Origin: Bremerella alba
Lineage (GTDB): Bacteria; Planctomycetota; Planctomycetia; Pirellulales; Pirellulaceae
Assembly (NCBI RefSeq): GCF_013618625.1
Contig: NZ_JABRWO010000011.1
Coordinates: forward strand, 1-64,000
Direction: 5' to 3'
Length of the DNA stretch: 64,000 nt
The translations under genes were made by a program, and so were the position numbers. The first letter of the stretch is position 1, and each line of letters starts with the position of its first letter. The notes under the pieces are model-generated. The model worked only from the letters and a program-made list of their open reading frames with translations, was not told where the DNA came from and did not search any database. Positions 36,016 to 44,720 of this stretch are shown in pieces.

Positions 36016-36963
36016 TTAATCCGAGATCGCCCGCTCTTGGTAGAACGCCGTGCCGGTTGCGCGGTCGTATGTAATGACATGATGCAGCGTGTCGGTTTTC
36101 CAGTACACGGCCAGGCCTTTGGTTACGTGGTGGTTACCATCCGAGATGGGCAAGGGAATGAGACTGGGATCAGGGCGGTGAACATTGAGAGGGCTGGTAA
36201 TCTCCTCCCAAAAGCCACCGTGCTGCAGAACGACCGAGTCACTCTGGGCAAGCCATTTTCGGAAGGACGGTTCGTCGATCTCGTAGCTAACAAGGGTCCG
36301 TCCGTCTCGCTCGCGCTCGTACTGAATTGCCTCGGCACTTTCAGGGACCGGTATCGGGGCATCCTCTACAGCGACGTTCGCACGATAGAGAGATGGATTG
36401 ACGCTCGCGCGATAGCTGGCCGGAATCATCAGCAACCCCAGTACCGCGCAGAAGGTTATCAACTCTCGCAGAGTGATGGATAACGGACGCGGAGGATGCT
36501 CCTGGGCGTACTTCATAAGCTGCCACGTCCAGCGACCGTTGCACCAACCGCATGTGAGTGAAGCGATCGCAATAATCGGCCACGCAAGCCAGTTTTCCTC
36601 AGGCGAAGTCACCGATGCGTTTGGCTGGGTCCAATCGACCGAGTAAATTCGCATGACCAAAAGAGAAACATACAGGACTGCAAAGCACCCAAGACTACCA
36701 ATGGTAGCGTAGCGTGCTCCCCCGGCACGGCCGCGAACGGTTCCCAGGTATTGCCCTACCATGGTGGCCAAGCCGATTCCCAGTGTTAGTAGCATGGGAA
36801 AGATGAGAGTATCTGGCCACAGCAGTTCGATTCCCACCATCGCCACGCTGACGGTCGTCGCACTGACGAGCACGACAACCACTGAGACAACGATCAGCAG
36901 CACCGATGGACTAGGACGATCTGGTTCTGAGGGTGACTGCGTATTTTGGTGTTCTAAATCCAT
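36016..36963 (-). CDS. hypothetical multi-pass membrane protein
   Basis: This 315-residue protein starts MDLEHQNTQSP at 36963 after a GGCAGG site. Four to five membrane helices are visible (VLLIVVSVVVVLVSATTVSV, FPMLLTLGIGLATMVGQYLG, SLGCFAVLYVSLLVMRIY, WLAWPIIAIASLTCGW, ELITFCAVLGLLMIPASY). A C-terminal domain of about 110 residues follows, with several aromatic and acidic residues. No transporter or enzyme family is recognised. The C-terminal part ends DRATGTAFYQERAISD and might be a sensor-like globular domain. Confidence 0.6.
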   Translation of the reverse strand: MDLEHQNTQSPSEPDRPSPSVLLIVVSVVVVLVSATTVSVAMVGIELLWPDTLIFPMLLTLGIGLATMVGQYLGTVRGRAGGARYATIGSLGCFAVLYVSLLVMRIYSVDWTQPNASVTSPEENWLAWPIIAIASLTCGWCNGRWTWQLMKYAQEHPPRPLSITLRELITFCAVLGLLMIPASYRASVNPSLYRANVAVEDAPIPVPESAEAIQYERERDGRTLVSYEIDEPSFRKWLAQSDSVVLQHGGFWEEITSPLNVHRPDPSLIPLPISDGNHHVTKGLAVYWKTDTLHHVITYDRATGTAFYQERAISD

Positions 36964-37809
36964 CCTGCCAAGATAGCCCTGGCTGCTAGCAATTGCCATG
37001 GTTTGCTGGGATGAACTTTTGAACTGCGATGTTGGCGCGGCCGTATGCACTGATGCAGGGCAAGCACGACCATAACAATCACCTAAGCGTACCTCATAGG
37101 ACCTCTGGTCTGCGGACATCCGCCTTACAATTCCGACGATCGGCGGTGGCCTTTTCATCAGCGCATGCGAATAATTGCTTACCACCGGGAAGAGCCGCTA
37201 GCCACTCATCGCACCGTTAAAATCGGAACAAGATGCATAATCTGTCGGTGCGGCTGGTGTCGATTTTGAAGATCGCAGCAAACAGATCGGAAAGATGCTA
37301 AAGAAACACCCCCCAAAACATCGAAATTAACCTTCGGAAGGTTTGTTACACGCTTCCCGATTGCAGCACTTGTTGCAGTCGGCGTGAGTAGGAAGCCGGC
37401 CAAGGGGGGAATCTTTAACAAGCTGAAGCTTTCGTTACCGGCGTGACCTCGTCGGTGCGTGAGTTGTTCTGTTTGGGGTTCTCCCGTTGGTCACCGAATC
37501 GCCGAGCCGCTGCGAGGATGGTGAGTAAGGTTTGTTCTTCGGAACATTTCTTTCAAACCAAATCGTTAGTAGTGGATCCGGTTTCCGCCTTGAACGGCGC
37601 GGTTCAGAAGGATCTGAGTACGAGCCACTAGAGAAGCAGCGTTTGTTGCGCCCTGACCCAGACATTGAAAACGAAGACTCTACCCAAAGCCAAGTGCGAG
37701 GGATCGCCAGAAGAGTCTAAGTAGAAGATGAGGGGCGATTTTCGTGTTTCCGCCAGAACCGGAAACACAGTGGAGGTCAACTCAACGAAAGAGTAATGGA
37801 GAGCCTGTG
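36964..37809. other. long gene-free stretch between divergent genes
   Basis: These 846 bases have no supported gene. The one clear structure is a 9-bp inverted repeat at 37744-37768 just before the next gene. The length is enough for divergent promoters and a small RNA, but none is identified. Confidence 0.35.
37744..37768. promoter_or_regulatory. inverted repeat, candidate operator
   Basis: GTGTTTCCG (37744-37752) and CGGAAACAC (37760-37768) flank a 7-base spacer, 41 bases before the start of the HTH-receiver gene. There is no T-tract, so binding by the gene's own product is a reasonable guess. Confidence 0.45.
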
Positions 37810-38382
37810 ATGAAGGTCTTCACAACAGGACAGGTCGCTAAGATCTGCAAAGTGGCCCCCCGCACTGTGAGCAAGTGGTTTGATTCGGGCCGCCTCAAAG
37901 GGTATCGCATTCCTGGTTCCCAGGACCGGCGAATCCCGCGGGAATATTTGATCAAGTTCCTGAAGGAACACGGGATGCCCCTTGGCGACTTGGAAGATGA
38001 AGCCATGGCCAAGGTGCTGATCGTTGCTCAGGACCAGGTGTTGGTGGAAAATCTGCGTCGCGAACTTCCGCTCGAAAAAGCATTCAAGGTCTGCGTGGCC
38101 GCGAGTGGTTTTGAGGCGGGAATTCAAGCGGAGGGTTTTCACCCGGACTGCATTATCGTGGATTTCTCGATCGGTCGTATCGAGGCATTGCAGATTTGCC
38201 AGAATCTGCGTCGGAATCCGGACTTCGCGGAAACGATTCTGATCGCCTTGCTGCCCGATGATGGAAGCTCTATGAGCTTCGATCGATCCACGATCAATGA
38301 GACGTTCAAGAAGCCGTTTGATGCGGCTTTGCTGGCCGAACGTCTACGAACTTTGATCGGTGCTAAGAAGGAATTGGTGTAA
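37810..38382 (+). CDS. HTH DNA-binding protein fused to a degenerate receiver domain
   Basis: The first 60 residues form an excisionase/MerR-type helix-turn-helix (FTTGQVAKICKVAPRTVSKW then GYRIPGSQDRRIPREYL). Residues about 75-190 have a response-regulator receiver fold (AKVLIVAQDQVLVENL, Asp in IIVDFSIG, Lys in FKKPFD). The acidic pair at the first strand is reduced to one Asp, and the usual Thr/Ser is missing, so phosphorylation is uncertain. GGAGAG precedes the ATG. No histidine kinase is adjacent. An intrinsic terminator follows, so it is monocistronic. Confidence 0.75.
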   Translation: MKVFTTGQVAKICKVAPRTVSKWFDSGRLKGYRIPGSQDRRIPREYLIKFLKEHGMPLGDLEDEAMAKVLIVAQDQVLVENLRRELPLEKAFKVCVAASGFEAGIQAEGFHPDCIIVDFSIGRIEALQICQNLRRNPDFAETILIALLPDDGSSMSFDRSTINETFKKPFDAALLAERLRTLIGAKKELV

Positions 38383-38418
38383 CAACCAGAACCTTCGGGG
38401 ATACCACTATCCGAGCTT

Positions 38419-38458
38419 AAAAAAGACGCCACGATGAAAATCGCGGCGTCTTTTTTTT
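38419..38458 (+). terminator. intrinsic terminator
   Basis: AAAAAAGACGCC (38419-38430) pairs with GGCGTCTTTTTT (38445-38456) and runs into eight T residues. With the A-tract on the other side it may work in both directions. Confidence 0.88.
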
Positions 38459-38489
38459 CGTTCTTGTCACCTCAGCAAACCTCGCAGTC

Positions 38490-38587
38490 GTAGGCTGCGA
38501 GAAGTAAGGCGAAGCCGAACGTATCGCACCGTCGCTTGGTGTGGTTGACGTATTCGGTGCGATTCGCTGCGCTGCTCGGCACCCTAC
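38490..38587. repeat. MITE-like inverted-repeat element, copy 1 (98 bp)
   Basis: It begins GTAGGCTGCG and ends GGCACCCTAC; the inner parts AACGTATCGCACC and GGTGCGATTCGCTGCG also pair. It shares these blocks with the element at 45496-45611 but has a different centre. Confidence 0.6.
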
Positions 38588-38643
38588 GGGCCCATCTCCT
38601 CTACTTGGGGCGAAGAGAGCTAGATGAAACAGAATGGCTACCG

Positions 38644-39585
38644 TTAGTACTGGCCGAGCACGTTGCCATCGTCACGATTGCTCAGGTTTTGCCATGTGGC
38701 GAGGGCGATCGTTTCGGGGATGAAACGGACCGATCCGTCACCCATGGTTACTTGGACGCCGCCGGGATGAAAGCTGCGAGCCGCGACGTTGAACCAAACC
38801 CCGTTGTGTTGGCAATCAGGGCTCGGCGGGTTGGGCGTGTACTGCGTGTTGAAACACCAGTCTTGATAACGTCCAATCAGCCACGAGTCGCCATTGGGTT
38901 CGGTGCTTTGTGTTCCAAGGTCTGAAATGCACGTCGGTCGGGTGCTGCTGCTGGCATAAAAGTCGCCGTGGGTGATCTCGGAAATGGCCATCGTGTTCGA
39001 GAGGCCGTCGGTAACATCTGCGAAACGGACCGTTCCGTTGGCCGCGAAGATTCCCTTGCTTTTACCGTGGATAATCACGGCGGTCCAACCGGTGCTGTTG
39101 GTATCGTTACCACCCAGGTTCCATGATTTACCGACACATGCGGCGTAGTCGGTGGGCGCCGTCGTTACCGAGGCGGTCGAACGTGGGTCTTCCGCATTGC
39201 TGGGGCATCGATAGGCCGCAAGCTCGACTTCGGCGGCGGTGTTGTTGGTTGTGTAATTATCGCTCACGTAGTTGATCTGCTCGTGCAGAGCCGTTTGTTC
39301 GATCTGAGGCAGAATGCGAGCCATCCAGGTTGTCAGGTTGTTGGTCCAGGGGCTTGCCTTATCGAAGTACAGGCAACCAATCGGGAATTGACCGAACGAA
39401 TCGTGATAGACATGCGTGGCTAGGCCCAACTGCTTCATGTTGTTGCTGCAAGACATCCGCCGGGCGGCCTCGCGGGCTTGTTGCACGGCCGGCAACAGCA
39501 AGGCGACTAGTACGCCAATAATAGCAATAACCACTAACAGTTCGACAAGCGTAAAGCCTGTCTTGCGTGATGAGGGGGATAGCAT
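38644..39585 (-). CDS. DUF1559 prepilin-like protein
   Basis: This 313-residue protein has the methylation motif GFTLVELLVVIAIIGVLVAL near the N terminus, and the H-x9-DG motif as HPGGVQVTMGDG with the ending NRDDGNVLGQY. It lies 78 bases after a lipoprotein gene on the same strand, an arrangement also seen at 34417-35832. A MITE-like element sits just beyond its stop. The central part has scattered cysteines (YRCPSNAED, CISDLG, CQHNG), as in other family members. Confidence 0.9.
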   Translation of the reverse strand: MLSPSSRKTGFTLVELLVVIAIIGVLVALLLPAVQQAREAARRMSCSNNMKQLGLATHVYHDSFGQFPIGCLYFDKASPWTNNLTTWMARILPQIEQTALHEQINYVSDNYTTNNTAAEVELAAYRCPSNAEDPRSTASVTTAPTDYAACVGKSWNLGGNDTNSTGWTAVIIHGKSKGIFAANGTVRFADVTDGLSNTMAISEITHGDFYASSSTRPTCISDLGTQSTEPNGDSWLIGRYQDWCFNTQYTPNPPSPDCQHNGVWFNVAARSFHPGGVQVTMGDGSVRFIPETIALATWQNLSNRDDGNVLGQY

Positions 39586-39663
39586 CGGTAACGTCCTTAG
39601 AAGTATGGATATGAGAAAAGTCTCGTAACTAGTGAGTATCAGACGGGATCGTATGAATTCGAA

Positions 39664-40083
39664 TCACTTCTCGAGATGAAAGTCGATCGTCTGCTGCCCG
39701 GCTTCGACTTCCGCGGTCAGATCGGTTCGTTCGTTGTACTTCGTTGGCACAAACTGCTTGGTCTCTTCCATCTTTTCGCCCGTCATGACATCGGTGTAGA
39801 TTTTGCCGGTTGGACGATTGGCAAAGATTTGTACCGAGCAATGACCGATGACCGCCCCACGGCGATCATTGACGTCGGAGTCAGAGTCGTACTGGCCGTC
39901 GGTAATTTTTAAGGCCACCGGAGCGACGGTCTCTGGAATAAACATGATTACGCCTGACTCGACGGGCTCACCGTCGTAGGTGACGGCTCCCTGGACGGCA
40001 GCTCGTGGGATACCGTCGCCGCCGCAGCCGGCAAGCAGCAGACAAAACAAAAAGAAGGACAACGAAAACGCATAAGCTTTCAT
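39664..40083 (-). CDS. small lipoprotein with transthyretin-like fold
   Basis: This 139-residue protein has a lipoprotein signal peptide ending LLLAGC (Cys 19). VQGAVTYDGEPVESGVIMFI is the familiar start of the planctomycete carboxypeptidase-regulatory-like lipoprotein fold. The start at 40083 has GGAAG about 9 bases upstream; an open extension towards 40188 lacks a signal peptide and is rejected. It probably forms an operon with the DUF1559 gene downstream. Confidence 0.75.
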   Translation of the reverse strand: MKAYAFSLSFFLFCLLLAGCGGDGIPRAAVQGAVTYDGEPVESGVIMFIPETVAPVALKITDGQYDSDSDVNDRRGAVIGHCSVQIFANRPTGKIYTDVMTGEKMEETKQFVPTKYNERTDLTAEVEAGQQTIDFHLEK

Positions 40084-40695
40084 GAATGCAAACTTCCAAA
40101 AGTCTAGTAATAAGGAAGGATAATGAATCCACATCGAGTGGGTGTAGCCAAGTAATTCAAACCCAACAGCGAACTTCAAATGGAGCATGGCACCTTCGAA
40201 GGGAAATTAACTGCTCGTAGTAAAGTGGTTGCGTTGTTTAAGTTTAAATTAGTATCGTAAATGCATTCAAGGCATAAATGGCAGGGAAAATGTAAAGTTA
40301 TTGTGTCACCCAAGATGGCACGCTGGATTCCCCGCGATAGCATGGGTGTTCATTGATGTTTTCGGTATCTTTGGCTGGGCTTCAAATCAAAAAAATGAGT
40401 CAATAGGTATCTCAGATTGCGCATAATCGGCGGGTAGATACGTTCCAGTCGGCCGATGGTATAGGTGAGATGCCAGATCTAGGGCTTTTGTTGAAGGGGA
40501 TTTCCCTCGTCGTTCGGGTTAATCCTCTTTCCAAAGCTGCGGTTTTAACAGCGGCATCAAGTGATTTACGTGCTGCAAAAATTTGTCGATGACCGGGAAA
40601 AAGATCGTTGGCAGAAAACGTGGGGAACGCCCCTACTGGAGAATGGCGAATCGTCTTAACATGGAGGCATTCGTGATTTTACGTGTGAGGGCTGA
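40084..40695. other. gene-free stretch between divergent genes
   Basis: These 612 bases separate the lipoprotein gene (minus) from moaC (plus). AT content is raised in the part near 40200-40420. No gene, molybdenum-cofactor riboswitch or repeat is recognised. Confidence 0.35.
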
Positions 40696-41187
40696 ATGGC
40701 GGATTTCACGCACCTAGATCAGTCTGGGGCGGCTAGAATGGTCGACGTAGGGCAAAAACAAACCACCCTTCGTGAGGCAGTAGCCGAGGCTTGTGTAAAA
40801 ATGGAAGCCGCAACCGCAGATGCAATCCGCGATAGCCGAAATAAGAAGGGGGAAGTGCTGCAAGTGGCGCGTCTGGCCGGCATTATGGCCGCCAAGCGAA
40901 CCGACGAGCTGATTCCCCTGTGCCACGGCCTGCCGCTGGAAAGTGTGGAAGTGGCATTTGAGTTTGCCGATGCGACCCACTTGATGGTGACTGCCACCGC
41001 GCGGGTCACGGCGAAAACAGGCGTCGAGATGGAAGCGATGACGGCCGCTTCGGTCGCCGCATTAACCATTTACGACATGTGCAAAGCCATTGATCGAGCA
41101 ATGGAAATCGAGCATGTCCGCCTGATGAAGAAGTCGGGTGGCAAGTCGGGAACCTTCCAACGAGCTTCCGAGCCTAAAGCCCAATAG
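40696..41187 (+). CDS. moaC: MoaC, cyclic pyranopterin monophosphate synthase
   Basis: This 163-residue enzyme converts the MoaA product to cyclic pyranopterin monophosphate, the first stable intermediate of molybdenum cofactor. [49 protein letters not shown] and MCKAID are family signatures. GAGGG stands before the ATG. moaA is not adjacent; the next gene is a polyprenyl synthase 33 bases downstream. Confidence 0.95.
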   Translation: MADFTHLDQSGAARMVDVGQKQTTLREAVAEACVKMEAATADAIRDSRNKKGEVLQVARLAGIMAAKRTDELIPLCHGLPLESVEVAFEFADATHLMVTATARVTAKTGVEMEAMTAASVAALTIYDMCKAIDRAMEIEHVRLMKKSGGKSGTFQRASEPKAQ

Positions 41188-41220
41188 AAAAAGCCTAGTA
41201 GAAAGCGAATCGAGACCATC

Positions 41221-42225
41221 GTGAATCCTGCGAATCAGACTCCTGCCGCTCCCAGTGCCGAAGCATTGATGCGTTGTTACGGTGGAATCGGTGATGACCT
41301 GGCGGAAGTCGAGGCGGTCTTAAAGCGGGAAATGTCGTCGAAGTTTCCCAAAGTTAGCGACATTGTCTCGTATGGCTATCTGCTAGGGGGAAAGCGGCTG
41401 CGGCCTGCGTTGGTTCTGCTTTGCGGCCAGGCCTTTAGTGGCATTACGCCTGCCCATCATAAGTTGGGAGCCGTTCTAGAAATGGTTCACACGGCGACGT
41501 TGATCCACGACGATGTGCTCGACGGAGCCGAAACACGGCGTCATCTCGAAACGATCCATCACCGCTGGGGAACCGAATCGAGCGTGTTGGTGGGCGATTT
41601 CCTCTTCACCCACGCGTTCTATCTGGCCAGTACGCTGCCGACCACCTTGGCCGCGCAAAAGATCGGTCAGGCAACCAATGTTGTGTGTGAAGGAGAACTC
41701 CGACAGATCACCACAAAGGGGCGGTTCGACCTCAGCGAAGAAGAATACCTGTCGATCATCGAAGCCAAGACCGCCGTTCTTTGCCAGTGTGCCTGTGAAC
41801 TGGGCGCGATTTATGCCGACGCACCACCGGAAGCCAGCAAACAAGCCGCCGAATACGGACGATGCTTGGGCGTTGCTTTCCAGATTGTAGATGATCTTCT
41901 CGATATCGAGGGAGACACCGACCGCACCGGTAAGACCTTGGGCACCGACCTGGCACAACGAAAACCAACGCTGCCGATCATCCACGCATTGAAAGTGGCT
42001 CCGCCCGAAACAAAGGCCCAGATGCTATCCGCACTGCAGGCCGAGTCGCCTGATCCGGCCCAGATAAACGCCTGGTTAGAAGAGTTTGACAGCGCCGCCT
42101 ACGCTCGAGAAACGGCCATTCGTCACGTCGAGACCGCCCTGGCTAGCATTGCTCAGTGGCCCGAAAACGACGCGACGACGGCCCTACGTCAGCTTGCCGA
42201 GTTCGTACTCAAACGCTGCTATTAG
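41221..42225 (+). CDS. trans-polyprenyl diphosphate synthase
   Basis: This 334-residue enzyme elongates allylic diphosphates with isopentenyl diphosphate, probably for the quinone side chain. The first Asp-rich motif is HDDVLDGAETRR and the second is QIVDDLLDIEGDTDRTGK; GGKRLRPALVLL is the usual substrate-binding block. The start codon is GTG (MNPANQTP). It may be cotranscribed with moaC. Chain length cannot be read reliably from sequence; octaprenyl or heptaprenyl is likely. Confidence 0.87.
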   Translation: MNPANQTPAAPSAEALMRCYGGIGDDLAEVEAVLKREMSSKFPKVSDIVSYGYLLGGKRLRPALVLLCGQAFSGITPAHHKLGAVLEMVHTATLIHDDVLDGAETRRHLETIHHRWGTESSVLVGDFLFTHAFYLASTLPTTLAAQKIGQATNVVCEGELRQITTKGRFDLSEEEYLSIIEAKTAVLCQCACELGAIYADAPPEASKQAAEYGRCLGVAFQIVDDLLDIEGDTDRTGKTLGTDLAQRKPTLPIIHALKVAPPETKAQMLSALQAESPDPAQINAWLEEFDSAAYARETAIRHVETALASIAQWPENDATTALRQLAEFVLKRCY

Positions 42226-42334
42226 TAGCGACCGTACAAAGCGGGGCGTGGGAAAGCTATCGAGGCGTTATTCTGTCGAATATGCTAGGGGGATCTAATC
42301 GAACGCCCCTTCCCCTTCCCTGCGATAGCTCATC

Positions 42335-43357
42335 ATGCGATTACTCCCTTTCTTGGCACTGACCTTCCTCATCACGGTCCTTTCCTGTTTCGGCCAAGCC
42401 GAAGAGATTTCCGGCGGCGGCGATTTCGTCATCGGCCCCGATTACCAAATCGATCCCGACCTGACCGACCAAGGCAATCCCCAGGGGAAGTACTTCGAGT
42501 TCTCGATGCCGCTGGCCAATAGCAAGATATTCGACGGCAAAGATACCACGCTGAACCCGAAGAAGGACGTGCGTGCCGAGCGGAAGGTCCTCGTCTATAT
42601 TCCGGCCAAATATAAAGATGGAACCAAGGCCCCAGTTCTGGTCACGCTCGATGGCCCCAGTCGGATGAACCTGGTTCGCAACGCGCTGGACAACCTGACG
42701 ATCTCGAAAGATCCAAAACGCACGCTACCGGCCTTCATCACGATCGCCGTGCAAAACGGAGGCAACGACGGCAAAGGCAGCCAGCGTGGCTTGGAATACG
42801 ACACGATGTCCGACCGCCATGCCCGCTTCATCAACGACGAAGTCCTGCCAGCCGTCTTAAGTAATGCTCAGATCAAAGCGGCCTATCCCAACCTCGCGTT
42901 CACCAGCGATCCATGGGGCAAAGGGGTCATGGGGTGCAGCTCTGGTGGCGCCGCCGCGCTGACGATGGGCTGGTTTCGCCCCGATCTGTTTCGCCGCCTG
43001 ATCACGTATTCTGGCACGTTTGTCGATCAACAAGACGACGACGCACCGCAAGAGAAAGACTACCCACTGGGCGCATGGGAATACCATTCGAGCATGAAGC
43101 TGATCGAAACCAGCGAAAAGAAGCCGCTGCGAATCTTCACACACGTCGCCGAGAACGACAATCGAGCCAATGACCCCGAACAGACCTACCACAACTGGGT
43201 GATGGCCAACCGCCGCACGGCCGCCGCGCTGAAAGCGAAGGGATACGACTATCGCTTCATCTACAGCAAAGCTACACGGCACTGCGATAAGAAGGTCTTC
43301 GAGCAGACCTTGGCCGACACGCTGGTATGGATGTGGGACGGGTACGAGGGGGAATAA
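42335..43357 (+). CDS. secreted esterase-like alpha/beta hydrolase
   Basis: This 340-residue protein has a signal peptide (LLPFLALTFLITVLSCFGQA). It resembles the enterochelin-esterase (Fes/D) group: KVLVYIPAKYKDGTKAPVLV, nucleophile Ser in GVMGCSSGGAAAL near residue 200, acid in VAENDNRAND and His in SKATRHCDKK. It is probably outside the cytoplasm and acts on an unknown ester. No siderophore genes are adjacent, so the siderophore link is doubtful. Confidence 0.75.
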   Translation: MRLLPFLALTFLITVLSCFGQAEEISGGGDFVIGPDYQIDPDLTDQGNPQGKYFEFSMPLANSKIFDGKDTTLNPKKDVRAERKVLVYIPAKYKDGTKAPVLVTLDGPSRMNLVRNALDNLTISKDPKRTLPAFITIAVQNGGNDGKGSQRGLEYDTMSDRHARFINDEVLPAVLSNAQIKAAYPNLAFTSDPWGKGVMGCSSGGAAALTMGWFRPDLFRRLITYSGTFVDQQDDDAPQEKDYPLGAWEYHSSMKLIETSEKKPLRIFTHVAENDNRANDPEQTYHNWVMANRRTAAALKAKGYDYRFIYSKATRHCDKKVFEQTLADTLVWMWDGYEGE

Positions 43358-43369
43358 TGCTTCTAGTCG

Positions 43370-43651
43370 CTAAGTGCGATCCCGTCCGTAATTCGGATCT
43401 CGACTATGATGTCGAACCACTAAAATACGAACGTGATCTCCTGATTCCCGAAAGAGAACTAAGTAGGGAAATCGCTTAAGAGAAACATGACGAACGCGGT
43501 CCAGTAAGAACTCGAATCGCGTTGGTGACTCGCAGATTTTCAGCAGTGTTGCTTGGAATTCATCGAGAAACTATGAGCCAAGCCCTGGCTTCTGACTTTC
43601 GTAATAGTCGACGATTACTTCCAAGTAGACGTTTAGAACTGGCTTGAATAC
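43370..43651 (-). pseudogene. ParE/RelE-type toxin remnant
   Basis: In one minus-strand frame the sequence reads EVIVDYYESQKPGLGS, then a TAG at 43571-43573, then FLDEFQATLLKICESPTRF, and finally VSLKRFPYLVLFRESGDHVR and VVRHHSRDPNYGRDR before the stop at 43370. This is the ParE toxin pattern (GLG-x-xFLDE, RFPY, RDP). The TAG stands where family members usually have an acidic residue, so one base change from GAG explains it. There is no start codon, because the region is fused into the antitoxin remnant. Confidence 0.65.
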
Positions 43652-43736
43652 TCTCCAAAAGCGTTTGCGCCAGGCGGGCTCGCTCTTCGGGCGGCAGCGA
43701 CAATGCTTCTTTGGTCAATTGCGAAATGCTAATCAC
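43560..43736 (-). pseudogene. addiction-module antitoxin remnant
   Basis: A GTG at 43736 with GGAAGG upstream opens 58 codons. The first part, LTKEALSLPPEERARLAQTL followed by LESI, is the N terminus of the short antitoxins that pair with ParE toxins. The rest (RLLGSNRRLLRKSEARAW) is out-of-frame toxin sequence, so the antitoxin C terminus has been deleted. Confidence 0.6.
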
Positions 43737-43790
43737 AGCTCAACCTTCCATTGACTCAGGGCGAATCGGCCTGATAGTTCAGCCTTGGGT

Positions 43791-43854
43791 AGGGCCCGCG
43801 TGTCGCGGGTCAAGTAGCTAGTACCCGGTATCTGACCCGCGACACGCGGGCCCT
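43791..43854. repeat. perfect 22-bp inverted repeat
   Basis: The arms 43791-43812 and 43833-43854 are exact reverse complements (core GGGCCCGCGTGTCGCGGG) around a 20-base spacer. One arm with a single change is found at 8390-8411. Lying between converging sequences and nrdR, it could form a very stable hairpin that stops transcription. Confidence 0.7.
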
Positions 43855-43893
43855 ATTTCTATTCTTCACTTCTTCAGCCGTACCAGCAAACGT

Positions 43894-44376
43894 TTACGAA
43901 GACGGCTTTGGCACGCTCGGGGCATATTTCTGGAGCATTGGCTGTAGTTCGTCGACAAAGTCCCGGACGTCTTTGAACTCGCGGTAGACGCTGGCGAAGC
44001 GGACGTAAGCGACCTGATCGATCGCGTGCAGATGCTGCATGACCATCTCGCCGATCAAGCGGCTTTCGACTTCCCCTTCGTACTGGGAATAGATCTCGCT
44101 TTCGACGGCTGCCACAATCGCTTCGATCTGGGCCTCGCTGATGGGGCGTTTCCAACAGGCCAGCGATAAACCCCGTTTGATTTTTTCGGGGTGGAAGGGT
44201 TCGCGGACGTTGTCTTTTTTGACAATCTTGATGTCGAGTTCTTCCACGCGTTCGTACGTGGTGTACCGCCGCTTGCAGCCGAGGCACTCGCGTCGGCGTC
44301 GAATCGAGAAACTGTCCTGACTTGCGCGCGAGTCAATCACACGGTCGTTGTCGGCTCGACAAAACGGGCATCGCAT
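43894..44376 (-). CDS. nrdR: NrdR, transcriptional repressor of ribonucleotide reductase genes
   Basis: This 160-residue protein has an N-terminal zinc ribbon (MRCPFCRADND and RRRECLGCKRRYTTYER) and an ATP-cone domain (VREPFHPEKIKRGLSLAC, QVAYVRFASVYREF). It senses nucleotides and represses nrd operons at NrdR boxes. Length is typical. No ribonucleotide reductase gene is in the window. The gene stands alone. Confidence 0.93.
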   Translation of the reverse strand: MRCPFCRADNDRVIDSRASQDSFSIRRRRECLGCKRRYTTYERVEELDIKIVKKDNVREPFHPEKIKRGLSLACWKRPISEAQIEAIVAAVESEIYSQYEGEVESRLIGEMVMQHLHAIDQVAYVRFASVYREFKDVRDFVDELQPMLQKYAPSVPKPSS

Positions 44377-44720
44377 AGGGCATACTCGATATCACGATGA
44401 CGCGGACATAAAATGTGCGTCGTCACCGCCAGGGAAACTGCTTCAATCTTCATAGTTTGGCCTGAACTTCCGAATTCAGCAAGCTAAGTCTTCTTCAGCA
44501 AACAAGATAACTCGCAATTCCGCCAACTAATTATGCGACCCTGTTCTGAAAAAACCATGGACAAGGACGCTTTTTTGAGCCTTCAGAAACTCTATAATGA
44601 CCGTGAAAAGGATCAAGATTGGCCTCGTTTTTGCGAATAAATATTCGCTCAGAGGGAACCGCCCTTTTTAACAACCACGCAGGCCCCCCTGCTTTTTCCA
44701 TTTTTGGAAGGAACTTAACG
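44377..44720. other. gene-free stretch
   Basis: This is the divergent region between nrdR and the PH-domain gene. A perfect TATAAT lies at 44593-44598, but the nearest TTGAGC (44575-44580) is only 12 bases away, so a standard promoter is not supported. Confidence 0.35.

Larger units (their letters stand above)
43358..43893. other. stretch with decayed toxin-antitoxin module and a long inverted repeat
   Basis: It contains a ParE-like toxin remnant (43370-43651), an antitoxin remnant (43560-43736) and a perfect 22-bp inverted repeat (43791-43854). No intact gene is present. Confidence 0.6.

Noticed and set aside
44575-44598. Perfect TATAAT with TTGAGC as a promoter for the PH-domain gene
   Set aside because: The spacer is only 12 bases, too short for a sigma-70 promoter.
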